Below are positions 25,329 to 34,180 of a DNA stretch of 38,406 bases, piece by piece. Every line of letters starts with the position of its first letter. The first letter of the stretch is position 1. The notes beneath the pieces were generated by a model, which did not search any database, was not told the DNA's origin, and saw only the letters and a list, made by a program, of their open reading frames with translations. A program made the position numbers and the translations under genes. The DNA comes from Tabrizicola fusiformis (lineage in GTDB: Bacteria > Pseudomonadota > Alphaproteobacteria > Rhodobacterales > Rhodobacteraceae), in contig NZ_JABUHN010000022.1 in the NCBI RefSeq assembly GCF_013328815.1, positions 1 through 38,406 of the forward strand. Reading direction: 5' to 3'.

Positions 25329-25452
25329 CTGAGTTGCCTGCAGGGTGAAGAATTTTCTTGAACACATGAAGCATTCTGTATCTGAAGCACCCTAGGAACT
25401 CAAATAACGTTCAAAGTACTTTTGCCGACTAACTCATCATCCTATAGTTGCC

Positions 25453-27099
25453 ATGTATTGCGTTATGGCAAGGCTTAGGCGAGCGATGAATTTGGGCGAC
25501 TGGGGGTCAAAAGCTACGTTGCTTGCGCATGCACGAGCCGCTGCGCGTATGCTCGCGGAGGTCGCCTCCAGCGCTCAATCGCGCGCAGACATCTGTCTCG
25601 GCATGCTCTATCATACCGACGAGGATCTTTGCCGAAGCAAATTCCAGCGCATGCTGCAGGCACTGCCCATCGACGAGCGGCACTACTGGATCGGAACACT
25701 GTATACGCTTCTGCTTCCAACAAAGCTACGCCGCTCCCAGGCGACCTACTTCACTCCGCCAACTGTCGCCGACGCCGTCGTAGACTTATCTATTAAGGCG
25801 GGCTTTGACCTTGGAGCGGACACCGTGCTTGACCCAGCGGCCGGTGGCGCAGCCTTCTTGTCTACTATTGCAGGTCGTATGGTGAATGCCGGACTGAATG
25901 CAGAGGAGGTCGCCTACCGCCTGAACGGCATCGAGATCGATACCGGGCTGTCAGCGCTCTCCAACTGCCTCATCGCCCAGAGACTGGGCAAGCCTCTCCC
26001 CCGTGAAGTAATCATCACAGGCGACGCACTGAAGGTGACGATTCCCGGCTCCTACGGCCTTGTGATCGCTAACCCGCCGTATGGCCGTGTCGCGCTAGAA
26101 GACGTGCAAGATAAGGCTTGGCGCAAAGTTGCCCACAGTGGCCATATAAACAAGTACGCCCTGTTCACAGAGCTCTGCTTCAGACAGGCAAGGCCCGGCG
26201 GCATTGTCGCGCTTGTGATACCGTCCAGTTTCCGAGCAGGCCCTCTCTACGACCGAATGCGTGCCTTTATTCGTTCTCAAGCCGAGGTGCTCGCGGTCGG
26301 ATCAATCGCCGGGCGGGATGGGGTATTCATCGACGTAGCGCAAGACATCAGTGTTCTGATCGCCCGTAAAGGCAAGGTTCACGTCGCTAGTGCACCCGTC
26401 AGCTTCCACATCGTGGGCCTTGTGCCATCGACCAGCCAAGCGATTAAGCAGCTGTTGCCCGCAGAGCAAGGTGGTGCCTGGCCACTGCCAGCTATCGATC
26501 CAGCGCTTATCGGTGGCGCTACACTGGCCGATTACGGTGTGACCGTTCGCGCGGGATACTTCGTTTGGAATCGGGAAAAGGCGCGGCTCTTTAGCAAGCT
26601 CCAGAGCAAGCAGCATTGTTACCCACTCATCTGGGCGCAAAATATAAAAGCGGGAGAACTCTGTAGGCCAGCGGGCAAGAAAGGCCAGGGTGTTGACTTC
26701 GTTTCTTTCCCTAGTAGCAGCACTGCGATCATCATGGGCGTCGCGGCCGTGATGCAGCGAACCACAAACGACAAGCAGCCACGCAGGCTTGTTGCTGCTA
26801 TGGTCGATCCATCCGTAATTTCCGCATGGGGAGGCTTCGTGAGTGAGAACCACACTATCGTGTTAACCTGTGAGGACCCCAACAGACTCGCTCTCGCAGT
26901 GCGCCTTCTAAATACCACTGCTGTTGATCAGCGCTACCGTCGTGTCTCGGGAACAGCTGCAGTGTCAGTGACTTTGCTGAGGCAGCTCGATCTTCCCTCG
27001 CCGACCGCCTTCGCTGCCGCCCTCGCCGTGAGCAATGACGATGCAGAGGCCGCCGCCGCTGCGGCATACCGGTCCACCCAAGAGGCGATTGACGCCTAA
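25453..27099 (+). CDS. N6-adenine DNA methyltransferase of a DISARM-like operon
   Basis: This protein of up to 548 residues is an amino-methyltransferase of the HsdM/Eco57I type. Visible motifs are QATYFTPP (motif X, residues 96-103), VLDPAAGGAAFLS (motif I, 125-137) and the catalytic VIANPPYGRV (motif IV, NPPY at 207-210). The C-terminal part, with LLNTTAVDQRYRRVSG and LLRQLDLPSP, resembles target-recognition regions. It would methylate adenine in a host recognition sequence and so mark self DNA. ATGs at 25453, 25465 and 25486 are possible starts; no strong ribosome binding site decides. A candidate promoter (ttgccg at 25422, tatagt at 25443) has a short 15-base spacer. The stop overlaps the next start (TAATG). 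Confidence 0.92.
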   Translation: MYCVMARLRRAMNLGDWGSKATLLAHARAAARMLAEVASSAQSRADICLGMLYHTDEDLCRSKFQRMLQALPIDERHYWIGTLYTLLLPTKLRRSQATYFTPPTVADAVVDLSIKAGFDLGADTVLDPAAGGAAFLSTIAGRMVNAGLNAEEVAYRLNGIEIDTGLSALSNCLIAQRLGKPLPREVIITGDALKVTIPGSYGLVIANPPYGRVALEDVQDKAWRKVAHSGHINKYALFTELCFRQARPGGIVALVIPSSFRAGPLYDRMRAFIRSQAEVLAVGSIAGRDGVFIDVAQDISVLIARKGKVHVASAPVSFHIVGLVPSTSQAIKQLLPAEQGGAWPLPAIDPALIGGATLADYGVTVRAGYFVWNREKARLFSKLQSKQHCYPLIWAQNIKAGELCRPAGKKGQGVDFVSFPSSSTAIIMGVAAVMQRTTNDKQPRRLVAAMVDPSVISAWGGFVSENHTIVLTCEDPNRLALAVRLLNTTAVDQRYRRVSGTAAVSVTLLRQLDLPSPTAFAAALAVSNDDAEAAAAAAYRSTQEAIDA

Positions 27100-29849
27100 T
27101 GGCACGCAACCCTTCATTCCCGAAACCGCTTAGGGCAGATTTGGACGACCGCGCCGAGCAACGTCGCGCGGCTTTGGATAAGAGACAGTCGTTGCTCTCG
27201 AAGATGGCAAAAGCCAGTTCGGACCGAGCGGAAGTCACGTCCGCTATGCAAAGTAAGCAAGCGATACCAAAGCGCACAAGGCGCGACGTCGAGCGCTATA
27301 TGGCAGCCCTGGCTGCTCAGCCGTTCCACCAACTCGGCCAATCCGACACGGCGGTATTAACTCCATCATACGCTCTTCTGGTGCGATCCGCCGCCGAGGT
27401 TGCATCAGACGGATCAGTTCAGGTCGTTATGCCATGGCCACCGGTCAAGGTTTCGCCTTCAGCGATCACCGGACTGCTCACGATAGCTGCGATTGGTAGC
27501 GCGGAAGTGAAGCAGTTCATCATCCAAGGTGCCACCGAGACAGGTCGCCGCCGATCCGACGAAGTGCGAGCACTCGTGTTCCCCTACGCGCGAGGCAGTC
27601 ATGCCCAGGCCCGACAGGTTCAGGTTGACCGGAAAGTACTCGGCACCGTCAACTTTGAGCATGTTAAGCGATACGTCAAAGGCGGTGACGACGCCGCCAA
27701 GGACTTCCATCAGGTTCTCGCCCGGGTCCGCAACCTTACAGGGCGCGCGTCCGACGGTCGTGAATACGCCGAGTTCGAACACCCGATCCTTGACGAGATT
27801 GTGCCGCATGGCTCGCCACGCGGTGAGCGCTCGGCTAATAGCAAACTCCTCTGGAGGACGCGCTCGAAGACTGACATTGTCAAGCAGAGCAGATCGGGCG
27901 ACGCTGACGACCCGTCGAAGGCCGACTTTTTCCTGTACACGCTTCGTGTTGGCGACCAGATCAGCGCCGATCTGCGGGCTATTAAGCGAAGTCCCGATCT
28001 GCTTATCCTCGACCTCACACGAAATGCTCGCACCCGGTTAGGCTGGAATTGGGTGGACAAATCGACCGAATTTGTTGCCTCCCTGCGCGAGGTCCACCCT
28101 ATGACAGGTATCCTCGCCATCGCCGACGATCCCTGGACCTACCGCACCGCGCGGTTCGATGTCCTGGGCACTCGGAAGCCAGGGCGAGGCGGCAAGGTGA
28201 TACCAGCGATCGGCCACGTTGCTTATTCCGAGGTGGCTAACATCGTCAGCCCCGTGGCAGCCGAGGCTCCCTCGTTCGAAGGAGCCGATTGCATTGATGT
28301 CGACGGCTTCTTCGGTGAAGTCGACCAAAACATCGAGACCCTTCGGCGCCTGGCGAACAGCCTCGACGACAAGGGTGACCTTAAGGGAGCGATCGTCGTG
28401 CGCAACCTAGTCGCGACGGTTCGCCGCACAGCCTCTCTGCCGGGCTCGCTCGCTGAGTTGAGCAGATTTCTGGAACAGGAGACATCAACCGCAGCAGCCA
28501 ACGATCTGCTTGCGATCTACCGTGTTACAGCCGATCTCGCAACCTTGGAGGATCCGCGCGGCCTTGCCAATCAGGTCGACGCCGAGACCGGCGCGCTGGC
28601 GACCACGCGCGAATTGATGCGCAACTTCGGCAGCGCCACACCGATGACCACGCTACTCGAGGCGGCGATATTGCCCGCGCTCAGGTCCAGCTCGAAATCC
28701 GTGTTCGTGTTCAGGTCGGAACTGGTCGCAGAGTTTGCAGTTAACCGGCTTGGTATCTCCCATCCTAAACTGGCCGCGCGGCTCGAATCCGGGTTCATTC
28801 GCTTCGGAGGTGAACGGACACTCAGAGGCGTGGCTGACCTGCCACGGGTTGCGCGTAACCAGTTCAAGCGGGTCGTGCTCGTGGCGCCGACGCGGACCTC
28901 TATCCTGACGACACTTACCCAGCCGTGGCTTCCGGAGCACGTAACCGTTCTTGCCGACGCCGACACCCTCGCATTCGCCGCGCGCGACGCCGGGCGTCTC
29001 GCGGACGAAATCGACATCGCGCCATTGGCAGTCCGGCTGCGAATGTTTGCAAGAAAAGCTAATGAGCGGGTGGAGGAGATCGGTCGGCACGTCGTGCGGT
29101 TCGAAATGCCGCCGGACGACGTCGAATTCCCCAATGGCTCAGTGGTTGACCTGAGCGGCGGCAAGGGCGAACGAAACCTCGTCGAAATCGAATTAAAGAA
29201 CGGCCAGCGCATTATTGCTCGCCGCAGCACCGAGATTGTGTTGCGCGACGACGGCGCGGCGACGACCTCGTTCGTCGAGCGTCCGGCATCGCAAGTAAAG
29301 GTGGGCGACGAGGTTTGCGTCATAGGCCACGGCTTCATTGAGCGGGCACGCACGTTGGTGAACATCCGCGCAACCGCCGCGGAGGAGATCCGCGACTACC
29401 ACCAGTTGGTGTCCGATCGCTTCGCTGCGATGCCTGAGCCGACGACGATAGGGAAGCTGCGGTCACTTGTTGCCACGATGGGCGAACCCGCAGTGGCGCC
29501 CGAAACCGCGCGATACTGGATCGACCTCGGCGAAGAGATCGAAAAACCTCTGCACGACGTCGTTCCGCACGCGCCGCAGGATCAGGACACGTTCATGCGC
29601 TTCACCGCCGCCCTCGGCATCAGCGAACGCATGGCTGGCAACTTCTGGAGGTGGGCGGTGGTCGCGCAGCGGTCTCACCGCATCCGTTACGGAAACGTCT
29701 TCCACGATGCCTTTCGCGGAATTCTCACCGATCCGCACGCGGCCATAAGCAGCAATCGCGATCGGGTCGACCAAATCCGCATGTTAAGGTCTATGGCGGA
29801 AGAGCATGTTGCTATCGTTGACAAGGTTCGGAGCTTTACGGCGCGATGA
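27099..29849 (+). CDS. Large defence protein with degenerate helicase features (DrmE-like)
   Basis: This 916-residue protein lies between the methylase and the DrmA-like helicase. I see no intact Walker A. A hydrophobic strand ending in Asp (PDLLILDLTRNARTR, about residue 300) and a later Rossmann-like series (SVFVFRSELVAEFAVNRLG near 535; FKRVVLVAPTRTSILTTL near 595) look like two worn-out RecA-type lobes of a superfamily 2 helicase. The last ~240 residues hold a beta-barrel-like part (LVEIELKNGQRIIARRS, VKVGDEVCVIG) and a helical tail with ETARYWIDLGEE. This layout resembles DrmE, a DISARM component of unknown activity; the match is by appearance and position, not by a diagnostic motif. The start overlaps the methylase stop and its own stop overlaps the next start, so it is part of one operon. 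Confidence 0.6.
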   Translation: MARNPSFPKPLRADLDDRAEQRRAALDKRQSLLSKMAKASSDRAEVTSAMQSKQAIPKRTRRDVERYMAALAAQPFHQLGQSDTAVLTPSYALLVRSAAEVASDGSVQVVMPWPPVKVSPSAITGLLTIAAIGSAEVKQFIIQGATETGRRRSDEVRALVFPYARGSHAQARQVQVDRKVLGTVNFEHVKRYVKGGDDAAKDFHQVLARVRNLTGRASDGREYAEFEHPILDEIVPHGSPRGERSANSKLLWRTRSKTDIVKQSRSGDADDPSKADFFLYTLRVGDQISADLRAIKRSPDLLILDLTRNARTRLGWNWVDKSTEFVASLREVHPMTGILAIADDPWTYRTARFDVLGTRKPGRGGKVIPAIGHVAYSEVANIVSPVAAEAPSFEGADCIDVDGFFGEVDQNIETLRRLANSLDDKGDLKGAIVVRNLVATVRRTASLPGSLAELSRFLEQETSTAAANDLLAIYRVTADLATLEDPRGLANQVDAETGALATTRELMRNFGSATPMTTLLEAAILPALRSSSKSVFVFRSELVAEFAVNRLGISHPKLAARLESGFIRFGGERTLRGVADLPRVARNQFKRVVLVAPTRTSILTTLTQPWLPEHVTVLADADTLAFAARDAGRLADEIDIAPLAVRLRMFARKANERVEEIGRHVVRFEMPPDDVEFPNGSVVDLSGGKGERNLVEIELKNGQRIIARRSTEIVLRDDGAATTSFVERPASQVKVGDEVCVIGHGFIERARTLVNIRATAAEEIRDYHQLVSDRFAAMPEPTTIGKLRSLVATMGEPAVAPETARYWIDLGEEIEKPLHDVVPHAPQDQDTFMRFTAALGISERMAGNFWRWAVVAQRSHRIRYGNVFHDAFRGILTDPHAAISSNRDRVDQIRMLRSMAEEHVAIVDKVRSFTAR

Positions 29850-32800
29850 AGGGAAAGTCGAACAGCGAGCTAACGGCGATTGACGTCGAACTAAAGGAAG
29901 CCGTCTGCGACGCGCTGACATATTCGCTGGTGCAGCGCGTCACCGGTGCGGACGAGCGCGGCCGCAACTTGCTCGGTAGTTCGCCTCGCAGGGGCATTTT
30001 CGCCAGCCAGCTCCTCCCGCGCTTCGACACGTCGGGACAGGATGATGAGACGACAGACATCCGCATCGCGGCGGTGGGCATTGACTTGATTGCGGTGGCT
30101 GGCGGAGGTGGGCCGATACGCGTCACGCCCCGGTTCTCGGTCTATCTCCGAGTGATCCCCGACTGGCTGGACCTTGCGCCCCACGGCGAACTCGAGTTCG
30201 ACTTCCGCCTGCAGAGGAACATCCAGCAGCAGATCGACGATGCGATCCGGGCAGAGCGCGTGCCCGCGCTGCGAGCGGCGGGCGTCGAAAAGCCTGACTG
30301 GAAGGCGATGGACGAGACCAAGCGTTCCAAAGTCAGAGCGACGCGAGCACAGATCCTCACCGAAGTCCGGCGCAAAGCATACGCCGCACACGGCATCAAG
30401 CTAGTCTCTGGCGATGCAGATCCGGACGATGCGGCAAAGGTGTCGAGAGATACGTCCGACATAGATCCGAACACGCCTGACGACATCAAGCCAGCGGTAC
30501 TGCCCATCCCGCGTCTGCTTCGCGATCAGCGAGAGCTTCCGCTCCACCTCGTCGATCCAGCGCCAATCCCGGGGAAGTGGACACGGCTGGACCTCGAAAT
30601 GCCAACCCTCGAGTTCAACTATGATGCGCCCGACGAAGACCTCAAATCTGCAGTCGAAACGTATAACCGTGCCTTAAGCGGCTCGGTTGCCGCGCAAATC
30701 GAAGCTTGGGTCAACGGGCCTGGCGCCTCCACGGCATGGCGGGAGGTGACAGTCCAACCCAGCGAAACGCTGACGGAAGAGAAATGGCGTGCAGCAATGG
30801 CTGCGATCGCCACCCGCCCGGTGGATCGCAACCGGGTCGTACCCGACCTCTCGCGCGTCGTAGTCAAAGTCGAGCGCCAGACCGACTTCCTCAACCCGAG
30901 CGCTCTATCGATGCGCATCACACTCGACAATCAGTCGCTTGAGCAGTCGCCAATCGACGCGCGCGGCCGCTGCAACACGGTCTTCGATGCCGGCCTTACA
31001 ATCGAGCTGCCATCGGCTGCGCACCGCCCACTGCGCCTCGACCGCGTCGAGCCATCCTATCGTTTCCGCGAGCACCTCGACTATCCGGCTATAGGCCTCA
31101 ACTGCGGAGTCGAGGCCCATTGCGAGGGAGCGAACTTGCACCTGCGCACGACGTGCGCGCCCCGCTTCGCCCAGCCGCGGATCGTCGCGCGCAAGCTCGA
31201 CCTGCCCTATCAGTTTGCCGTCTTGAAGGATCCAGATTTCGATGCATCTAGGCTGCTCGAACTGCCTTGTGAGTACAGGCAGTGGATCGACGGTCAGGAA
31301 GCGAGGCTCCGGGATACGGTCACGGCCGGGCTGGAACCCGCCGACGCGGCGATCGAGGCCGAACGCCTGCGCAAGGACATCGCGGCACAACGCGACGAGG
31401 CGCGCTACATTGAGCGTGGCGTCGAACTGCTGATCGCGTCCAAGAAGGCAGCGGACGCGCTTGCCGCCTGTGGTGGCGGGGATAACCAAGCCCTCGAGCG
31501 GCGTGCCGCGCCTTGGCGAGCTTGGACCATGGCGAACGAGGCCTTTGCGTCGCGCGATGTCTCCGACCCCGGCCGGGGATGGCGCCTGTTCCAGATGGCT
31601 TTCATACTCGCCCACGTGCCGGTGTTCGCTTCGAGGATGGACGAGTGGCGCGAAACGCACGACCCTCGACTCGACGAGGAAGGCGTCAGCCTTCTCTACT
31701 TCCCGACCGGCGGTGGCAAGTCTGAAGCGTTCTACGGAACACTGCTCTTCGCGATGTTCCTCGACCGGCTGCGTGGCAAGGACCGCGGCATCACCGCGAT
31801 GATCCGGTATCCCCTGCGGCTGCTAACCCTCCAGCAGGCCCAGCGGCTCCTGAAACTTATTGCCAGGGCGGAATTGGTCCGCAAGCGTCACAGCGTCGGC
31901 TCATGGCCGTTCGAGATGGGCTTCTGGGTCGGCAGCCAGAACACGCCGAATAACTACGGGGCCTTCAAATCGGACATCCCGCTTACTACCGATCATGACC
32001 ATCCGGACGACAGTGGCCTCGATGGCGAGACCGGCGATGACCAGGAGCGAGATCGCGGCCGGCGCTACCTTGTCGCCCGCGAGGCGTACGATAAGATCCC
32101 GGACTGTCCGGTCTGCGGCAAACCAACCGGCCTCAGACGCGACGAGACCGATGGTCAGTACGGCAGGCGCGCCGCGATCCTCTGCTTCAACGACGATTGC
32201 GATTGGAACAAGGAGCATGGTGGTCGCCACCCACTGCCATTCCTCCTCACGGATGACGCCGTCTACGCGCGCGCGCCATCGATAGTGCTGGGCACCGTAG
32301 ATAAGCTGGCAATGCTAGGGCAAAACACCAGCACAATCAGCAAGGTGCTTGGCATGTTTGGCCTGGCAAGGCGCGTCGATCACCGCGGCAACCTCAGCAA
32401 CCCGCGCAGCGAGGCGGACCTCAAACGCGATCCCGCCCTTGACCGCTGCGCCAATGTCTACCCCGCGTACGCGAGCGGCAGGCACATCTTTCACGACCCC
32501 TTCCCATCGCTTATCATTCAGGACGAGGCGCATCTGCTGGAAGAGAGCCTCGGCACGTTCAGCGGCTTGTTCGACACTTTACTCGACACGATGCTAGAGG
32601 ACATCGCCGACATGGCGGGCGACGCACTGGGCGTTGCTCGACGCTGGACCGGCGTCGGTTGGGGTCCGCCCCGAATGCCGAAGATCATCGCGGCGACCGC
32701 CACTATCTCAGCACCCGAACGGCAGTTGGAGACGCTTTACCAACGCATCCCCCTGCGCTTCCCTTACCCCGGACCTGACCTCTACCACTCCTTTTTCGCC

Positions 32801-34180
32801 GAGCCAGCCGCGCCACCGGAAGAGAATGAGGACCGTGTCACTCTCGCCAAGTCGCTCCCATTCGCGCAGGTTCCAGAGGCGACCGCGCCGTGGATGCGCC
32901 TCTACGTTTCGCTGTTGACGAACGACGCTACCCACACCGTCACGACGGTTGGAGTCCTCGCCGCCTTCCACGGCATCGTCACATCTCTGTGGGACGGCAT
33001 GCTGGACGGCGCGCAGCGGGTTCAGACGATCGCCGCAATCCGAGCATCGGTCCCGCCAGGTCGCGCGGGCGACTGGCACCGTGCCGCCATCGATCGCGCC
33101 GTCGAGCAGGGTCGTGATGCGGAGATCATGGCGCTCGTGGACCTGCATCGCATCGCCCTCGCGTACGTTACGAATAAGAAGGGCGGCGACCAAGTCATCG
33201 ACGCGCTGAGCGCAGCGGTCGAAAAGGAGCACCGCCGTATCGGCCGCGCCCATATCGCTTTCGACAGCCGCCTTATCTCCGGCGGCATTGACATGAAGGA
33301 TATACAGGCGGTGATGGAGGCCGCCGACAGGTCGTTCGTTGGAGCCGACTATCCGGATGTGGCCGAGACCGTGCGCAACATCGTGGCGACGTCGGCGATC
33401 AGCCACGGCGTCGATGTCGACCGCTTCAACAGCATGTTCTTTGCCGGTCTTCCCTCTGACATTGCCGAGTACATCCAGGCATCCAGCCGCGTCGGCCGCA
33501 CCCATGTCGGCTTCGTCATGCTGCTGCCCACGCCACAGAACCGACGCGACCGCTATGTGGTCGAGACTCATGACATCTTCCACCGCTTCCTTGAACGCAT
33601 GATCGCGCCGCCGGCGGTTGAGAGATGGGCGGAAAACGCGATCAAGCGGACGATGGCTTCGTATGTCCAAGCCTGGGCGATGCTGCGCGAGGCACGCGAG
33701 TTCATCGGCAAGGATGACGCCCGTAAGTTCGAGGAGGCACACATGGACCAAGTCAGCCGGCTGGCAGCCCTGGAAAAGCGCGACCACCTCCGTTTCACAA
33801 AGGAACTCGTCTCTTTCATACTCCGAGCGAGCGGTTTCGCCGGAAAAGGTGCTTTGCACCTCGGGGCGCCGTACTACGAGGAATTCTATCGCGGGCTCGT
33901 CGACAATCAGGTCGAGAGGTTCGCGCGGCACATTTCCGGTCTAGCCACGATATCGAGCCTACGTGACTACTGGGGCGACGTCCCGGTCTTCAAGCCTCCG
34001 ATGACGTCGTTGCGCGACGTCGACGAAGCCGGTTACATCGTCGCTGCGATGCGCGACCCGCTCGCGCGCGGCAGGTCATCGGACGTCGACCGCCGCGACC
34101 TGGCTAAAGTGATGAAAGCTATAAGGACCCAGCGCGGCAGTGCCTCGGAGCTGGACGCGGATGGGGGAAAAGATGGCTGA
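29846..34180 (+). CDS. drmA: DrmA-like DISARM helicase
   Basis: This 1444-residue superfamily 2 helicase has Walker A FPTGGGKSEAF (about residues 618-628), motif Ia-like IRYPLRLLTLQQAQRL, DEAH box LIIQDEAHLLEES (about 888-900), motif III-like IIAATATIS and motif VI QASSRVGRTHVGF (about 1210). A zinc cluster (CPVCG ... CFNDDC, about 752-785) is inserted between the helicase motifs. The N-terminal ~570 residues are specific to the family. Size, motifs and an adjacent DUF1998 gene fit DrmA of DISARM, which acts on incoming phage DNA together with DrmB. It starts in an ATGA overlap with the preceding gene. Relatives exist in other DrmA/DrmB-containing defence systems, so the family call is firmer than the system name. 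Confidence 0.87.
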   Translation: MKGKSNSELTAIDVELKEAVCDALTYSLVQRVTGADERGRNLLGSSPRRGIFASQLLPRFDTSGQDDETTDIRIAAVGIDLIAVAGGGGPIRVTPRFSVYLRVIPDWLDLAPHGELEFDFRLQRNIQQQIDDAIRAERVPALRAAGVEKPDWKAMDETKRSKVRATRAQILTEVRRKAYAAHGIKLVSGDADPDDAAKVSRDTSDIDPNTPDDIKPAVLPIPRLLRDQRELPLHLVDPAPIPGKWTRLDLEMPTLEFNYDAPDEDLKSAVETYNRALSGSVAAQIEAWVNGPGASTAWREVTVQPSETLTEEKWRAAMAAIATRPVDRNRVVPDLSRVVVKVERQTDFLNPSALSMRITLDNQSLEQSPIDARGRCNTVFDAGLTIELPSAAHRPLRLDRVEPSYRFREHLDYPAIGLNCGVEAHCEGANLHLRTTCAPRFAQPRIVARKLDLPYQFAVLKDPDFDASRLLELPCEYRQWIDGQEARLRDTVTAGLEPADAAIEAERLRKDIAAQRDEARYIERGVELLIASKKAADALAACGGGDNQALERRAAPWRAWTMANEAFASRDVSDPGRGWRLFQMAFILAHVPVFASRMDEWRETHDPRLDEEGVSLLYFPTGGGKSEAFYGTLLFAMFLDRLRGKDRGITAMIRYPLRLLTLQQAQRLLKLIARAELVRKRHSVGSWPFEMGFWVGSQNTPNNYGAFKSDIPLTTDHDHPDDSGLDGETGDDQERDRGRRYLVAREAYDKIPDCPVCGKPTGLRRDETDGQYGRRAAILCFNDDCDWNKEHGGRHPLPFLLTDDAVYARAPSIVLGTVDKLAMLGQNTSTISKVLGMFGLARRVDHRGNLSNPRSEADLKRDPALDRCANVYPAYASGRHIFHDPFPSLIIQDEAHLLEESLGTFSGLFDTLLDTMLEDIADMAGDALGVARRWTGVGWGPPRMPKIIAATATISAPERQLETLYQRIPLRFPYPGPDLYHSFFAEPAAPPEENEDRVTLAKSLPFAQVPEATAPWMRLYVSLLTNDATHTVTTVGVLAAFHGIVTSLWDGMLDGAQRVQTIAAIRASVPPGRAGDWHRAAIDRAVEQGRDAEIMALVDLHRIALAYVTNKKGGDQVIDALSAAVEKEHRRIGRAHIAFDSRLISGGIDMKDIQAVMEAADRSFVGADYPDVAETVRNIVATSAISHGVDVDRFNSMFFAGLPSDIAEYIQASSRVGRTHVGFVMLLPTPQNRRDRYVVETHDIFHRFLERMIAPPAVERWAENAIKRTMASYVQAWAMLREAREFIGKDDARKFEEAHMDQVSRLAALEKRDHLRFTKELVSFILRASGFAGKGALHLGAPYYEEFYRGLVDNQVERFARHISGLATISSLRDYWGDVPVFKPPMTSLRDVDEAGYIVAAMRDPLARGRSSDVDRRDLAKVMKAIRTQRGSASELDADGGKDG

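Noticed and set aside
28571-29365. 264-codon open frame on the - strand
   Set aside because: It is antisense to the 916-residue defence protein, and its Ser/Arg/Thr-rich text has no domain pattern.
25453-29849. Standard type I or BREX restriction system
   Set aside because: No HsdR, HsdS, PglZ or BrxC-like protein is present; the helicase with DUF1998 neighbour points to the DrmA/DrmB family.
32708-33931. 407-codon open frame on the - strand
   Set aside because: It is antisense to the helicase domain of the DrmA-like gene, whose motifs are intact in the other strand.
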